Assembly: GCA_019239955.1 (NCBI GenBank)
Contig: JAFAZD010000166.1
Location: 1-38,040, forward strand
Origin: Armatimonadota bacterium
GTDB taxonomy: Bacteria > Armatimonadota > Armatimonadia > Armatimonadales > Capsulimonadaceae
Reading direction: 5' to 3'
DNA: 38,040 nt
Every line of letters starts with the position of its first letter. Within the stretch, counting starts at the first letter, position 1. Below the pieces are notes generated by a model. The model made no database searches and was not told the origin of the DNA. It was given only the letters and a program-made list of their open reading frames with translations. The position numbers and the translations under genes were made by a program. Below are positions 31,641 through 38,040 of the stretch, piece after piece.

Positions 31641-32537
31641 ATGTCCGCCTATGAATATGCCGTGCTTGACTCCTTTACACGCCGGCGTTTCGCGGGAAAT
31701 CCGGCGGGGGTCGTGCTGCACGATGGGACGCTGACCGGAGCGCAGATGCAGTTAATCGCGGGGGAACTGGGCCTGGAGACGGCGTTTCTGATGCCGCTGG
31801 CGGGGACCGAGGCCGATAACGCCGATTATCGGGCGGCCTATTACACCGGCACACGGCGCATCCCGCTGTGCGGCCACGACACGGTCGCCGCCGCGGTCCT
31901 GCTGGCGCACACGACGCGACTGTCCGTGCCGGGAACCGTTCGCTTCGCCACCGATGTCGGCGACCTGTCCGTGGAGATGACGGAGGAGGGGACGGCCATA
32001 ATGGAGCAGGCGCGGCCCCAGCACGGCGCCAGCGCGTCCGCCGACGATGTCGCGGACGCACTGGGCCTGACGCGGGAGGAGATCGTCGGCCCGCCGCAGG
32101 TCGTCTCCACCGGTACGCCGTTCCTGTTCGCCCCGATCCGAACGCGGGCCGCTCTGGACGCCCTGCGCCCGGATGGTGCGCGTCTAGCGGCCTTTCTGGA
32201 CGTGCTGCCGGGCCGGGTGAACGGGGCTTACGTCTGGACGCAGGAGACGACCGACCCGGCGGCGCTGGTCCATGCCCGTTGCTTCGCCCCCGGCGTGGGA
32301 CTGCCGGAGGACCCGGTGACGGGCAGCGCCAGCGGCGCGCTGGGCGCATACCTGCTGCGACACGGTCTGGCCCGCCCCGACGCTGACGGCATGCTTTCGT
32401 TTATGACCGAGCAGGGCCACGCGATGGGTCGTCCCGGCCATGCCCAGGTCCGCCTGGAAGTGACCGGAGAGGACGTGACACGCGTTCAGGTCGGCGGCCA
32501 CGCCGTCCTGGTCGCCCAGGGGCGATTTTGGGTGTAA
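31641..32537 (+). CDS. PhzF-family phenazine biosynthesis-like isomerase/epimerase
   Basis: A 298-residue protein from the ATG at 31641 with a strong GGGGGAGG site; a GTG just before it at 31638 is in frame. PhzF signatures: DSFTRRRFAGNPAGVV at the start with the catalytic Glu region ETAFL, the middle RRIPLCGHDTVAAA and the C-terminal FAPGVGLPEDPVTGSASGALGAYLL. The two halves form the two-domain diaminopimelate-epimerase-like fold. No other phenazine gene is near, so it is probably one of the common PhzF-like proteins of unknown substrate. Confidence 0.92.
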   Translation: MSAYEYAVLDSFTRRRFAGNPAGVVLHDGTLTGAQMQLIAGELGLETAFLMPLAGTEADNADYRAAYYTGTRRIPLCGHDTVAAAVLLAHTTRLSVPGTVRFATDVGDLSVEMTEEGTAIMEQARPQHGASASADDVADALGLTREEIVGPPQVVSTGTPFLFAPIRTRAALDALRPDGARLAAFLDVLPGRVNGAYVWTQETTDPAALVHARCFAPGVGLPEDPVTGSASGALGAYLLRHGLARPDADGMLSFMTEQGHAMGRPGHAQVRLEVTGEDVTRVQVGGHAVLVAQGRFWV

Positions 32538-32741
32538 GGACGGGCATGCGATAAAGGCCGGCCACGCGGTAGGTGAGGGCAGAATTTGCCTCCCCTCGCT
32601 CCGCCTTGTCATGCGCTCCTCTACCCGATCTGTATCAGGACAGTATCTACCCCTGCCGCCACACGGCGATCCCTTCCCGAGCAGGGAGGGAACAGGAACA
32701 GGGAGGAGACAGGCCGCTCGCGGCCAGAGGTAGGTCTTCCT

Positions 32742-33854
32742 ATGTGGCTCGCCCTCCTAGCCTTCTTCTACTCGCTGCCGCCGGTCGCCGCCCTGCTGAC
32801 CGGCCTGCGGCTGCTGGCGCGCGGCGACCGGCGCGGCCTGCTCGCCGTGCTCCTGCCCCTCACGGGCCGCCATTGGCTGCGCCTGCTCCGGATCGCCGCG
32901 CCCGATGACCCCCGGCCCCTGATCCCTGACCGTCGCGGCATCGCCCTCGGCCCCGGCGGCGTCCGGTTGGAGTGGGAGCAGTTCGGTCCGGACGACGCCC
33001 CCGCGCTCCTGCTCTCCCACGGCTGGTCGCTCACCCACGACACCTGGTACTACCAGAAGATCGCCCTGTCGGATGAGTACCGCGTCATCGTCTGGGACAT
33101 GCGCGGCACGGGCCGCTCATCCGCCCCCGCCAATCGGGACTACTCCTGGGAGGCCCTGGTCGCCGACCTCGCCGCCGTATTCGACGCGACCGACGCCGGA
33201 CGCCACCCCGCCGGCTGCGTGCTCGCCGGCCACTCGCTCGGCGCGATGCTGCTGCCCCTCTTCGCCCGGCAGTACCCTGACCGAATGAGGCGGGTGCGCG
33301 GCCTCGCCCTGCTCGCCGGCACCGACCGCCCTTTGCTGGAGTCCATGCGCGGGCGCGAATGGCTCGTCCCCCTGCGCCGCCTTCTCTGGCAGCCGCTGGC
33401 CCGCCTGATGGCCGCCTGCCCCCTGCCGTTCGGGCTTTACGACTGGCTGACCTGGCAGACCGGGGCCGTCCATTTCGCCCTGATGTTTGGCCGGCACAAC
33501 GACCGGGGCACACGCGGGCAGAACGACCTGGTCGCCCGCCGCTGCGCCGAGTTCTCCATGCGCGCCGCCGCCCTCGGCGGCCTGTCCTGCCTGGACTACC
33601 ACGTCCGCGCCGCCCTATCGGAGATCGCCGTCCCCGTCCTCCTGCTCACCGGCGACCGTGACCCCAACATGCCCCCGGAGACCCAGCGCGCCATGGCCGC
33701 CCTCCTCCCGGACGCCGAGTTGGTCCTGCTCCCCGGCTGCGGCCACCTGAACCTGCTGGAATGCCACGCCGAGGTCAACGCCCGCCTGCACGCCTTCGCC
33801 CGCCGCTGCCTTGCCCCCTCGCCCCCAATTCTGGGGGAACCGGAGGGGACATGA
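32742..33854 (+). CDS. Alpha/beta hydrolase
   Basis: A 370-residue alpha/beta hydrolase from the ATG at 32742; a longer frame from 32586 would add 52 residues with no hydrolase features. An N-terminal hydrophobic segment (MWLALLAFFYSLPPVAALLT) may anchor it in the membrane. The core has SHGWSLTHDTWYYQ (oxyanion region), VWDMRGTGRS, nucleophile S165 in AGHSLG, TGDRDPNMPP with the acid and GCGHLNLLE with the catalytic His. The C-terminal SPPILGEPEGT comes from a palindromic repeat (33821-33840). The 204-base gap before it holds no gene. It overlaps the end of the convergent DUF2784 gene by 80 bases. Confidence 0.88.
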   Translation: MWLALLAFFYSLPPVAALLTGLRLLARGDRRGLLAVLLPLTGRHWLRLLRIAAPDDPRPLIPDRRGIALGPGGVRLEWEQFGPDDAPALLLSHGWSLTHDTWYYQKIALSDEYRVIVWDMRGTGRSSAPANRDYSWEALVADLAAVFDATDAGRHPAGCVLAGHSLGAMLLPLFARQYPDRMRRVRGLALLAGTDRPLLESMRGREWLVPLRRLLWQPLARLMAACPLPFGLYDWLTWQTGAVHFALMFGRHNDRGTRGQNDLVARRCAEFSMRAAALGGLSCLDYHVRAALSEIAVPVLLLTGDRDPNMPPETQRAMAALLPDAELVLLPGCGHLNLLECHAEVNARLHAFARRCLAPSPPILGEPEGT

Positions 33855-34257
33855 TGCGGGACTCTCTGACGCACTCAGCATTGGGGGCCGGGGGGTGGCT
33901 TCTCCGATCCGCCCAGCGCCACAGGGGTGCGGCCAGCAGCGCCCCGCCCATCAGCACGGGGCCGATCCACGCCAGCGCCCAGATGGGCAGCCAGGGCAGG
34001 TAGTGTCCGAGGAATGAGTTGCAGTAGGCCGAACCCGGCTGATACGCATTCCGCAGACCCTGCTCCCAGCGCGTCAGCGGGCAGTCGCCCGTCAGCACGT
34101 TCGCCGCAATGACGACGGCGAGCAGCCCGTAGTAAGCCCGCTCCCACACCCGATGCCGCCGCAGCAGTCCCGCCATCGCCAGCAGCGCGCCCGCCAACAC
34201 CGCCAGCACCAGCAGGCCGTGAACAACGGCCACCGCATCCGCCAGCCACCCCAGCAT
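33775..34257 (-). CDS. DUF2784 small membrane protein with a repeat-derived C-terminus
   Basis: A 160-residue membrane protein with several helices (VHGLLVLAVLAGALLAMAGL, ALAWIGPVLMGGALLAAPL) and the DUF2784 signature VLTGDCPLTRWE. Function of the family is unknown. Residues after about 118 (RSHPPAPNAECVRES and on) extend beyond the usual end, run antisense to the hydrolase 3' end and include residues from the palindromic repeat (PPELGARG), so the natural stop was probably lost by repeat insertion. Convergent overlap of 80 bases with the hydrolase. Confidence 0.75.
   Translation of the reverse strand: MLGWLADAVAVVHGLLVLAVLAGALLAMAGLLRRHRVWERAYYGLLAVVIAANVLTGDCPLTRWEQGLRNAYQPGSAYCNSFLGHYLPWLPIWALAWIGPVLMGGALLAAPLWRWADRRSHPPAPNAECVRESRIMSPPVPPELGARGQGSGGRRRAGGR
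33821..33840. repeat. cccccaattctgggg palindromic repeat, solo copy
   Basis: gcccccaattctgggggaac matches the left arm of the mutS2 repeat (34638-34657) at 19 of 20 positions. It lies in the shared 3' ends of the hydrolase and the DUF2784 gene and adds residues to both proteins. Confidence 0.75.
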
Positions 34258-34330
34258 CGGCCTGACCCTCCAATGACAGTGTATCCTGGCGACGTGCGGT
34301 TGACCTGGGACTTTCGGCCCATTTTGCGGC

Positions 34331-36781
34331 CTACGTCTCCTTGAGCGTCACCACGGTCGCGCCCGCACCGCCCTCTTCGGGGTCGGCGGTGGCGTAGGCG
34401 GAGACCAGCGGGTGGCCGTCCAAGTACTCCTGCACGGCGCGGCGCAAGGCCCCCGTGCCCTTGCCATGCACCAGGCGGGCGCGGGTCAGCCCGGCGGCGT
34501 AGGCGTCGTCCAGATACTTCTCCACGTTCTGCACCGCCTCGTCCGCGCGCTGGCCGAGCAGGGTGAGCTGTGGCGTGATGTTCATCGCCTTGCGGATGGA
34601 GACGCCGGGCTGACTGTCCCCCTCGGATCGCCCCCCGGCCCCCAATTCTGGGGGAGCAGGAAAGCCCGCCGCCTTGTCCTCTCTGGCTCCCCCAGAATTG
34701 GGGGCGGGGGGGGCTTTCCCTTCCTCCCCCAGCAGCCGCAGGCTGGACGGGGGGACGCTGACGCGCATCGCGCCCACCTGAACGGGCAGGGGCGAGTCGT
34801 CACGGGCATCTTCCAAGAGTTCGCCGACCGTGCCCAGCGACGTGATGCGGACGCGGTCGCCCCGGCGCAGGGGACGGTCGGGGACGCTCTCAATGAGCCG
34901 CTGGGCCTGCTCGTCCTCGTTGCGGCGGCGGACGGCGCTCTGCAAGTCCCGCCCGATATCCTTGATCGCCTGGCGGGCGCGCTCGGTGTGCTTGCCCTCG
35001 TGGCTGGCGCGGCGGACTTCGGCGAGGACGTTGTCGAACTTGTCCTGGGCGCGCTTGATCAGCGCCCGCGCCTCCGCCTCCGCCGCCTGCCGGGCCTCCC
35101 GGCGCAGGGTCTCCAGGGCGGTCAGCTCGTCATTGTAGCGGCGGCGCAGCATCTGGGCCTCAACGCGGGCGCGCTCGGCCTCGCGCGCGTCCATGACGGC
35201 CTTGCGGCGGTTCTCCTCCAGTTCGCGCAGCAGGTCGGCGGTCTCATCCGAGCCGGTCAGGGCGCGGCGGGCGTCGCCGATGACCGAGTCCGGGATGCCG
35301 AGCCGCCCGGCGATGGCGAAGGCGTTGGAGGAGCCGGGGATGCCCTGCAGGAGCCGGTACGTCGGGGCCAGCGTCGCCTCGTCAAACTCCACGCTGGCGT
35401 TCTGCACGCCCTCGGTCGTGAAGGCGTAGGTCTTCAGCTCCCCGTAGTGGGTCGTGGCAATGACGCGGGCATCGCGGGCGCGCAGGTGGTCCAGGATGGC
35501 GCGGGCCAGCGCAGCCCCCTCGCCGGGGTCGGTCCCCGCGCCGACCTCGTCCAGCAGCACCAGCGCGTTATGGTTGAGATTTTGCAGGATGCGGACGATG
35601 TTGCTGATGTGGCCGGAGAAGGTCGAGAGCGACTGCTGCAGGCTCTGCTCGTCGCCGATGTCCGCGAAGACCTGGTCGAAGACGTTCATCTCCGCGCGCG
35701 AGGCCGGGACGTGCAGGCCGCACTGGGCCATCAGGGTCAAGAGGCCCGTCGTCTTCAGGCTGACCGTCTTGCCGCCCGTGTTCGGCCCCGTGATCAGCAG
35801 CACCTTGTTCTGCGGCGTGCCCAGTTCCACGTCAATCGCCACGACCAGATTGGGATCAATCAGCGGGTGGCGGGCCGAGAGCAGGCGGGTCAGGCCATTG
35901 CGGTTCAACTCCGGCTCGACGGCCCGGTGCTGCTGGGCCAGCTTGGCGCGGGCGGCGATGAAGTCAATCTCGCCCAGCGTCTCGGTCGCCACCAGCAGGG
36001 GGACGCCGACGCGGCGGACGCTTTCCGTCAGGCGCGCCAGAATTCGGGCGACCTCCTGCTCCTCCTTGATCGCCAGTTCTTTCATCTCATTGCCCAGGTC
36101 CACCACGGACTGCGGCTCCATGAACAGGGTCGCGCCCGACGCGCTGGTGTCGTGGACGATGCCGCCGAACGCGCCCCGGTGCTCGGCCTTGACGGGGACG
36201 CAGTAACGGTCGCCGCGCTGCACGATCACCGGGTCCTGCAGGAGCGTCCGCAGGGAGCCGCCGACGATGGCGTTGAGCTTGTCCAGCATCCGCTGGCTCG
36301 TCACCTTGCGCTGCGAACGAATGCGCGCCAGTTCCGGCGAGGCCGAGTCCAAGACCTGAGCGTTCGGGCCGATGCTGATCCCGATCTCGGCCTCCAGCGA
36401 GGGGAACTGGCCCAGGCCGCCGGCCTTGTCGGCCATCAGCGGATACTCCGGGGCGAGCTTCTGCAGAAACGCTTTCAGCGCACGCGACGCCTGCGCGACG
36501 CCGAGCACGTCCAGCAGCCCGTGCGGGTCCAGCGTCTGCCCGATCTCCGCCTGGCGCAAGAGCGGGCGGACATCCGTTACCCCACCCAGCGGCAGGTTGC
36601 CTTTGACATCCATCAGGGCGCGGCACTCGGTCGTCTCGTCCAGCCGCGCCTGAGCGTCGGGCAGGTAGTCTGACGGCGTCATCGCCGCCGCCCGCTCCCG
36701 CCCCAGCGAGCAGGCCGTCAGGGCCGCCAATTGTTGTCGGATCGCGTCAAACTCCAGGACGCGCAAGGCATGAGTGTCCAT
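34331..36781 (-). CDS. mutS2: MutS2-family ATPase/endonuclease
   Basis: An 816-residue MutS2 from the ATG at 36781; a longer frame to 36859 adds residues without similarity. MutS2 lacks the mismatch-recognition domain, has a MutS ATPase core and a C-terminal Smr nuclease domain, and acts in recombination control and rescue of collided ribosomes. Seen: LEFDAIRQQLAALTACSLGR at the start, Walker A ITGPNTGGKT (about 328-337), Walker B LVLLDEVGAGTDPGEG (about 403-418), a KOW-like RPLRRGDRVRITSLGTVG and the Smr motif LVHGKGTGALRRAVQ near the end. A palindromic repeat is inserted in frame around residues 692-715, before the Smr domain. Confidence 0.95.
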   Translation of the reverse strand: MDTHALRVLEFDAIRQQLAALTACSLGRERAAAMTPSDYLPDAQARLDETTECRALMDVKGNLPLGGVTDVRPLLRQAEIGQTLDPHGLLDVLGVAQASRALKAFLQKLAPEYPLMADKAGGLGQFPSLEAEIGISIGPNAQVLDSASPELARIRSQRKVTSQRMLDKLNAIVGGSLRTLLQDPVIVQRGDRYCVPVKAEHRGAFGGIVHDTSASGATLFMEPQSVVDLGNEMKELAIKEEQEVARILARLTESVRRVGVPLLVATETLGEIDFIAARAKLAQQHRAVEPELNRNGLTRLLSARHPLIDPNLVVAIDVELGTPQNKVLLITGPNTGGKTVSLKTTGLLTLMAQCGLHVPASRAEMNVFDQVFADIGDEQSLQQSLSTFSGHISNIVRILQNLNHNALVLLDEVGAGTDPGEGAALARAILDHLRARDARVIATTHYGELKTYAFTTEGVQNASVEFDEATLAPTYRLLQGIPGSSNAFAIAGRLGIPDSVIGDARRALTGSDETADLLRELEENRRKAVMDAREAERARVEAQMLRRRYNDELTALETLRREARQAAEAEARALIKRAQDKFDNVLAEVRRASHEGKHTERARQAIKDIGRDLQSAVRRRNEDEQAQRLIESVPDRPLRRGDRVRITSLGTVGELLEDARDDSPLPVQVGAMRVSVPPSSLRLLGEEGKAPPAPNSGGAREDKAAGFPAPPELGAGGRSEGDSQPGVSIRKAMNITPQLTLLGQRADEAVQNVEKYLDDAYAAGLTRARLVHGKGTGALRRAVQEYLDGHPLVSAYATADPEEGGAGATVVTLKET
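34638..34705. repeat. In-frame palindromic repeat in the mutS2 linker
   Basis: 34638-34657 (gcccccaattctgggggagc) and 34686-34705 are exact 20-bp inverted repeats; each arm also has an inner cccccaattctggggg near-palindrome. In the mutS2 frame it encodes APPAPNSGGAREDKAAGFPA and on, low-complexity residues between the KOW-like part and Smr. A copy of one arm occurs at 33821-33840. Confidence 0.85.
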
Positions 36782-36898
36782 CGTTGGTTCCAGTGTACCC
36801 GTAGGGAACATTCCCGGCGTGATTTCAGTTATACTTACGAAAAGCCTCCAACAGAACACTGTCCGGAGGCGCTGAGTTTCCCAGGAGCGACAGACACC

Positions 36899-37651
36899 AT
36901 GGGCATTCGCCTGAATGTATTTGCCCGTCGCGCCGGCCTGCTGCTGGCGCTGACGGCGACATTGGCGGCGGGGGCGCAGGCCGCGCCGCCCGACATCCGC
37001 CAGTTCACCTCGGACAGGATCAGAACCCTCCGCCTGGACTCGCAGATCGCCTACGAGAACCGCGACCAGTTGGAAGAGATCGGCGGCGACTTCGCCAACT
37101 TCTATCGCCTGCAGCGCGGCGCCAAGTCGCTGTCACTGATCTACATGCAGCCGGGTAACCTGCGATTCGATGCCAACGTGCTGAACGCGCACATCACCTA
37201 CGCCATCAGCGGCAACACGCGCGTCACCAACATCCCGTTCCTGCACATCCATAAGGTCGAGAGCATCGCCGGCTCGCCGGGCAAGCGGACCACCCTGCTG
37301 GACAGCGGCGTGGTCCCGCCGGAGCAACTGACCGACTACAACGCGACCTATCTACGCCAGGAGAAGGGCCTGCTCTGCTTCCAATTGCTGTCCCGGATGC
37401 ACAGCGAGCCGTTCAAAGACTTGGTCTGGATTGACCCGAAGACGCACATCACCGCCCAGCGATACCACTACGACCGAAACGGCAAACTGGTGGCCTGGTA
37501 TCTCTACAAGAACCCGGTCCTGGTCGCCCCCGGCGTTTACTTCCCGACGCGCGTGGAGGTATACTCCCCGAAAATGAAACTGGCCGGCGTGACGGTGTAC
37601 AAGAACATCCGGGTGAACCCGCCCGTCAGCCCGGCGACGTTTGACGTGTGA
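36899..37651 (+). CDS. LolA-like outer-membrane lipoprotein-sorting family protein
   Basis: A 250-residue exported protein from the ATG at 36899 with AGGAG about 11 bases upstream; a longer frame from 36731 overlaps mutS2 and is not used. Signal peptide MGIRLNVFARRAGLLLALTA, TLAAGAQA. The beta-rich mature part with LVWIDPKTHITAQRYHYDR and GVYFPTRVEVYSPK matches the LolA/LppX-like fold, which binds lipids or lipoproteins in the periplasm. The stop codon overlaps the next gene's GTG start by four bases. The substrate is not known. Confidence 0.78.
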   Translation: MGIRLNVFARRAGLLLALTATLAAGAQAAPPDIRQFTSDRIRTLRLDSQIAYENRDQLEEIGGDFANFYRLQRGAKSLSLIYMQPGNLRFDANVLNAHITYAISGNTRVTNIPFLHIHKVESIAGSPGKRTTLLDSGVVPPEQLTDYNATYLRQEKGLLCFQLLSRMHSEPFKDLVWIDPKTHITAQRYHYDRNGKLVAWYLYKNPVLVAPGVYFPTRVEVYSPKMKLAGVTVYKNIRVNPPVSPATFDV

Positions 37652-38040
37652 ACCCTCTTTTCCGCCTCGCCGGCCGCATCCGGCCCTCCGCCCGCACCCT
37701 GATGGGCGAACCGCCCCCTGGCCCCGACAGCCAGGGGGCGGCCCGCCCTTCAGCAGCGACCCAGGCCGTCGCCGTCTTCCTGCTGCTGCTGACGGCGTCC
37801 CGGTTCTGGTACGCCGGGACGCATGAGCTGGTGCAGGACGAGGCCTACTACTGGCAGTGGGCGCGGCATCTGGACTGGGGCTACTACGACAACACCCCCC
37901 TGGTCGCCCTCGTCATCCGCGCCTGCATCACCCTCCTCGGCTCCAACCCGGTCGGCGTGCGCGCCGGGGCCATCCTCAGCGCCCTGGTCGCCGCCGCCTT
38001 CATCTACCTGCTGGCGCGGCGGCTCCTCGGCGTCCCGGTT
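37648..38040 (+). CDS. GT39/ArnT-like membrane glycosyltransferase, N-terminal part (cut by window edge)
   Basis: 131 codons open from a GTG at 37648 (overlapping the LolA-like stop, GTGA) to the window end. The first membrane helix (AVAVFLLLLTASRFWYAG) is followed by the catalytic DEAYYWQWARHLDWGYYDN of the PMT_2/ArnT-type glycosyltransferases, which use polyprenyl-phosphate sugars, and by TPLVALVIRACITLLGSNPV. The Asp-Glu pair is the expected base. A palindromic repeat encodes part of the N-terminus (37711-37741). An ATG at 37702 is an alternative start. Confidence 0.83.
   Translation, partial: MNPLFRLAGRIRPSARTLMGEPPPGPDSQGAARPSAATQAVAVFLLLLTASRFWYAGTHELVQDEAYYWQWARHLDWGYYDNTPLVALVIRACITLLGSNPVGVRAGAILSALVAAAFIYLLARRLLGVPV
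37711..37741. repeat. Perfect 12-bp hairpin inside the glycosyltransferase N-terminus
   Basis: ccgccccctggc (37711-37722) and gccagggggcgg (37730-37741) pair perfectly around a 7-base loop. It encodes PPPGPDSQGAA, and its core resembles the ccccctgccaggggg repeat in the restriction enzyme gene. Confidence 0.7.

Noticed and set aside
31638-32537. GTG start for the PhzF-like gene
   Set aside because: The ATG three bases later is in frame and has better spacing from the GGAGG site.
34412-36673. 753-codon frame antisense to mutS2
   Set aside because: Shadow of mutS2 in a GC-rich genome; no start context or motif of its own.

Overview
The window is a high-GC (roughly two thirds G+C by eye), densely coded bacterial chromosome segment. 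Two lipobox signal peptides, a TolC-type outer-membrane channel with its membrane-fusion partner and a LolA-like secreted protein point to a diderm. A SpeD homologue clustered with a deoxyhypusine-synthase-like protein and agmatinase, with no spermidine synthase in view, fits phyla such as Armatimonadota, but this assignment is a low-confidence inference. There is no rRNA, tRNA or CRISPR array that I can recognise.

Layout. 1-3541: an operon on the minus strand with two lactate-racemase cofactor genes (larE, larB) and a leucine-rich-repeat-like protein, ending in a hairpin terminator at 4-53, next to a plus-strand SDR protein that lacks the canonical catalytic residues. 3543-10228: a minus-strand defence block. 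It holds a VapBC-like toxin-antitoxin pair, a large single-chain restriction-modification enzyme (type IIG/ISP-like, no helicase) and a Septu-like pair (ATPase PtuA, HNH nuclease PtuB). The Septu pair is bracketed by two 202-bp direct repeats that both encode the C-terminal end of the restriction enzyme. 10292-14501: a minus-strand polyamine operon (Gly-rich lipoprotein, glutathionylspermidine-synthase-like ATP-grasp enzyme, SpeD homologue, deoxyhypusine/homospermidine-synthase-like protein, agmatinase). A simple reading is arginine to agmatine to putrescine to homospermidine. 14536-18519: nudC, folK, a GspF/PilC-like membrane protein and a DnaJ-TPR protein. 18591-22591: a minus-strand run of a PAS-GGDEF-REC signalling protein, a DUF92 (phytyl-phosphate-kinase-like) membrane protein and a phytoene-dehydrogenase-like oxidoreductase. 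22723-24957: a lipoprotein serine protease with a beta-propeller-like C-terminal part. 24954-31498: a minus-strand multidrug efflux operon (TetR, TolC, HlyD/EmrA, EmrB) with unusual glycine-rich extensions on two of its parts. 31641 to the end: PhzF-like protein, alpha/beta hydrolase, DUF2784 membrane protein, MutS2, LolA-like protein and the start of a GT39-type glycosyltransferase cut by the window edge.

A second theme runs through the window: several families of short GC-rich palindromic repeats sit between genes and also in frame inside genes (the restriction enzyme, mutS2, the hydrolase 3' end and the glycosyltransferase N-terminus). The most interesting loci are the repeat-flanked Septu/restriction island, the polyamine operon with its variant SpeD, and these coding-region palindromes.
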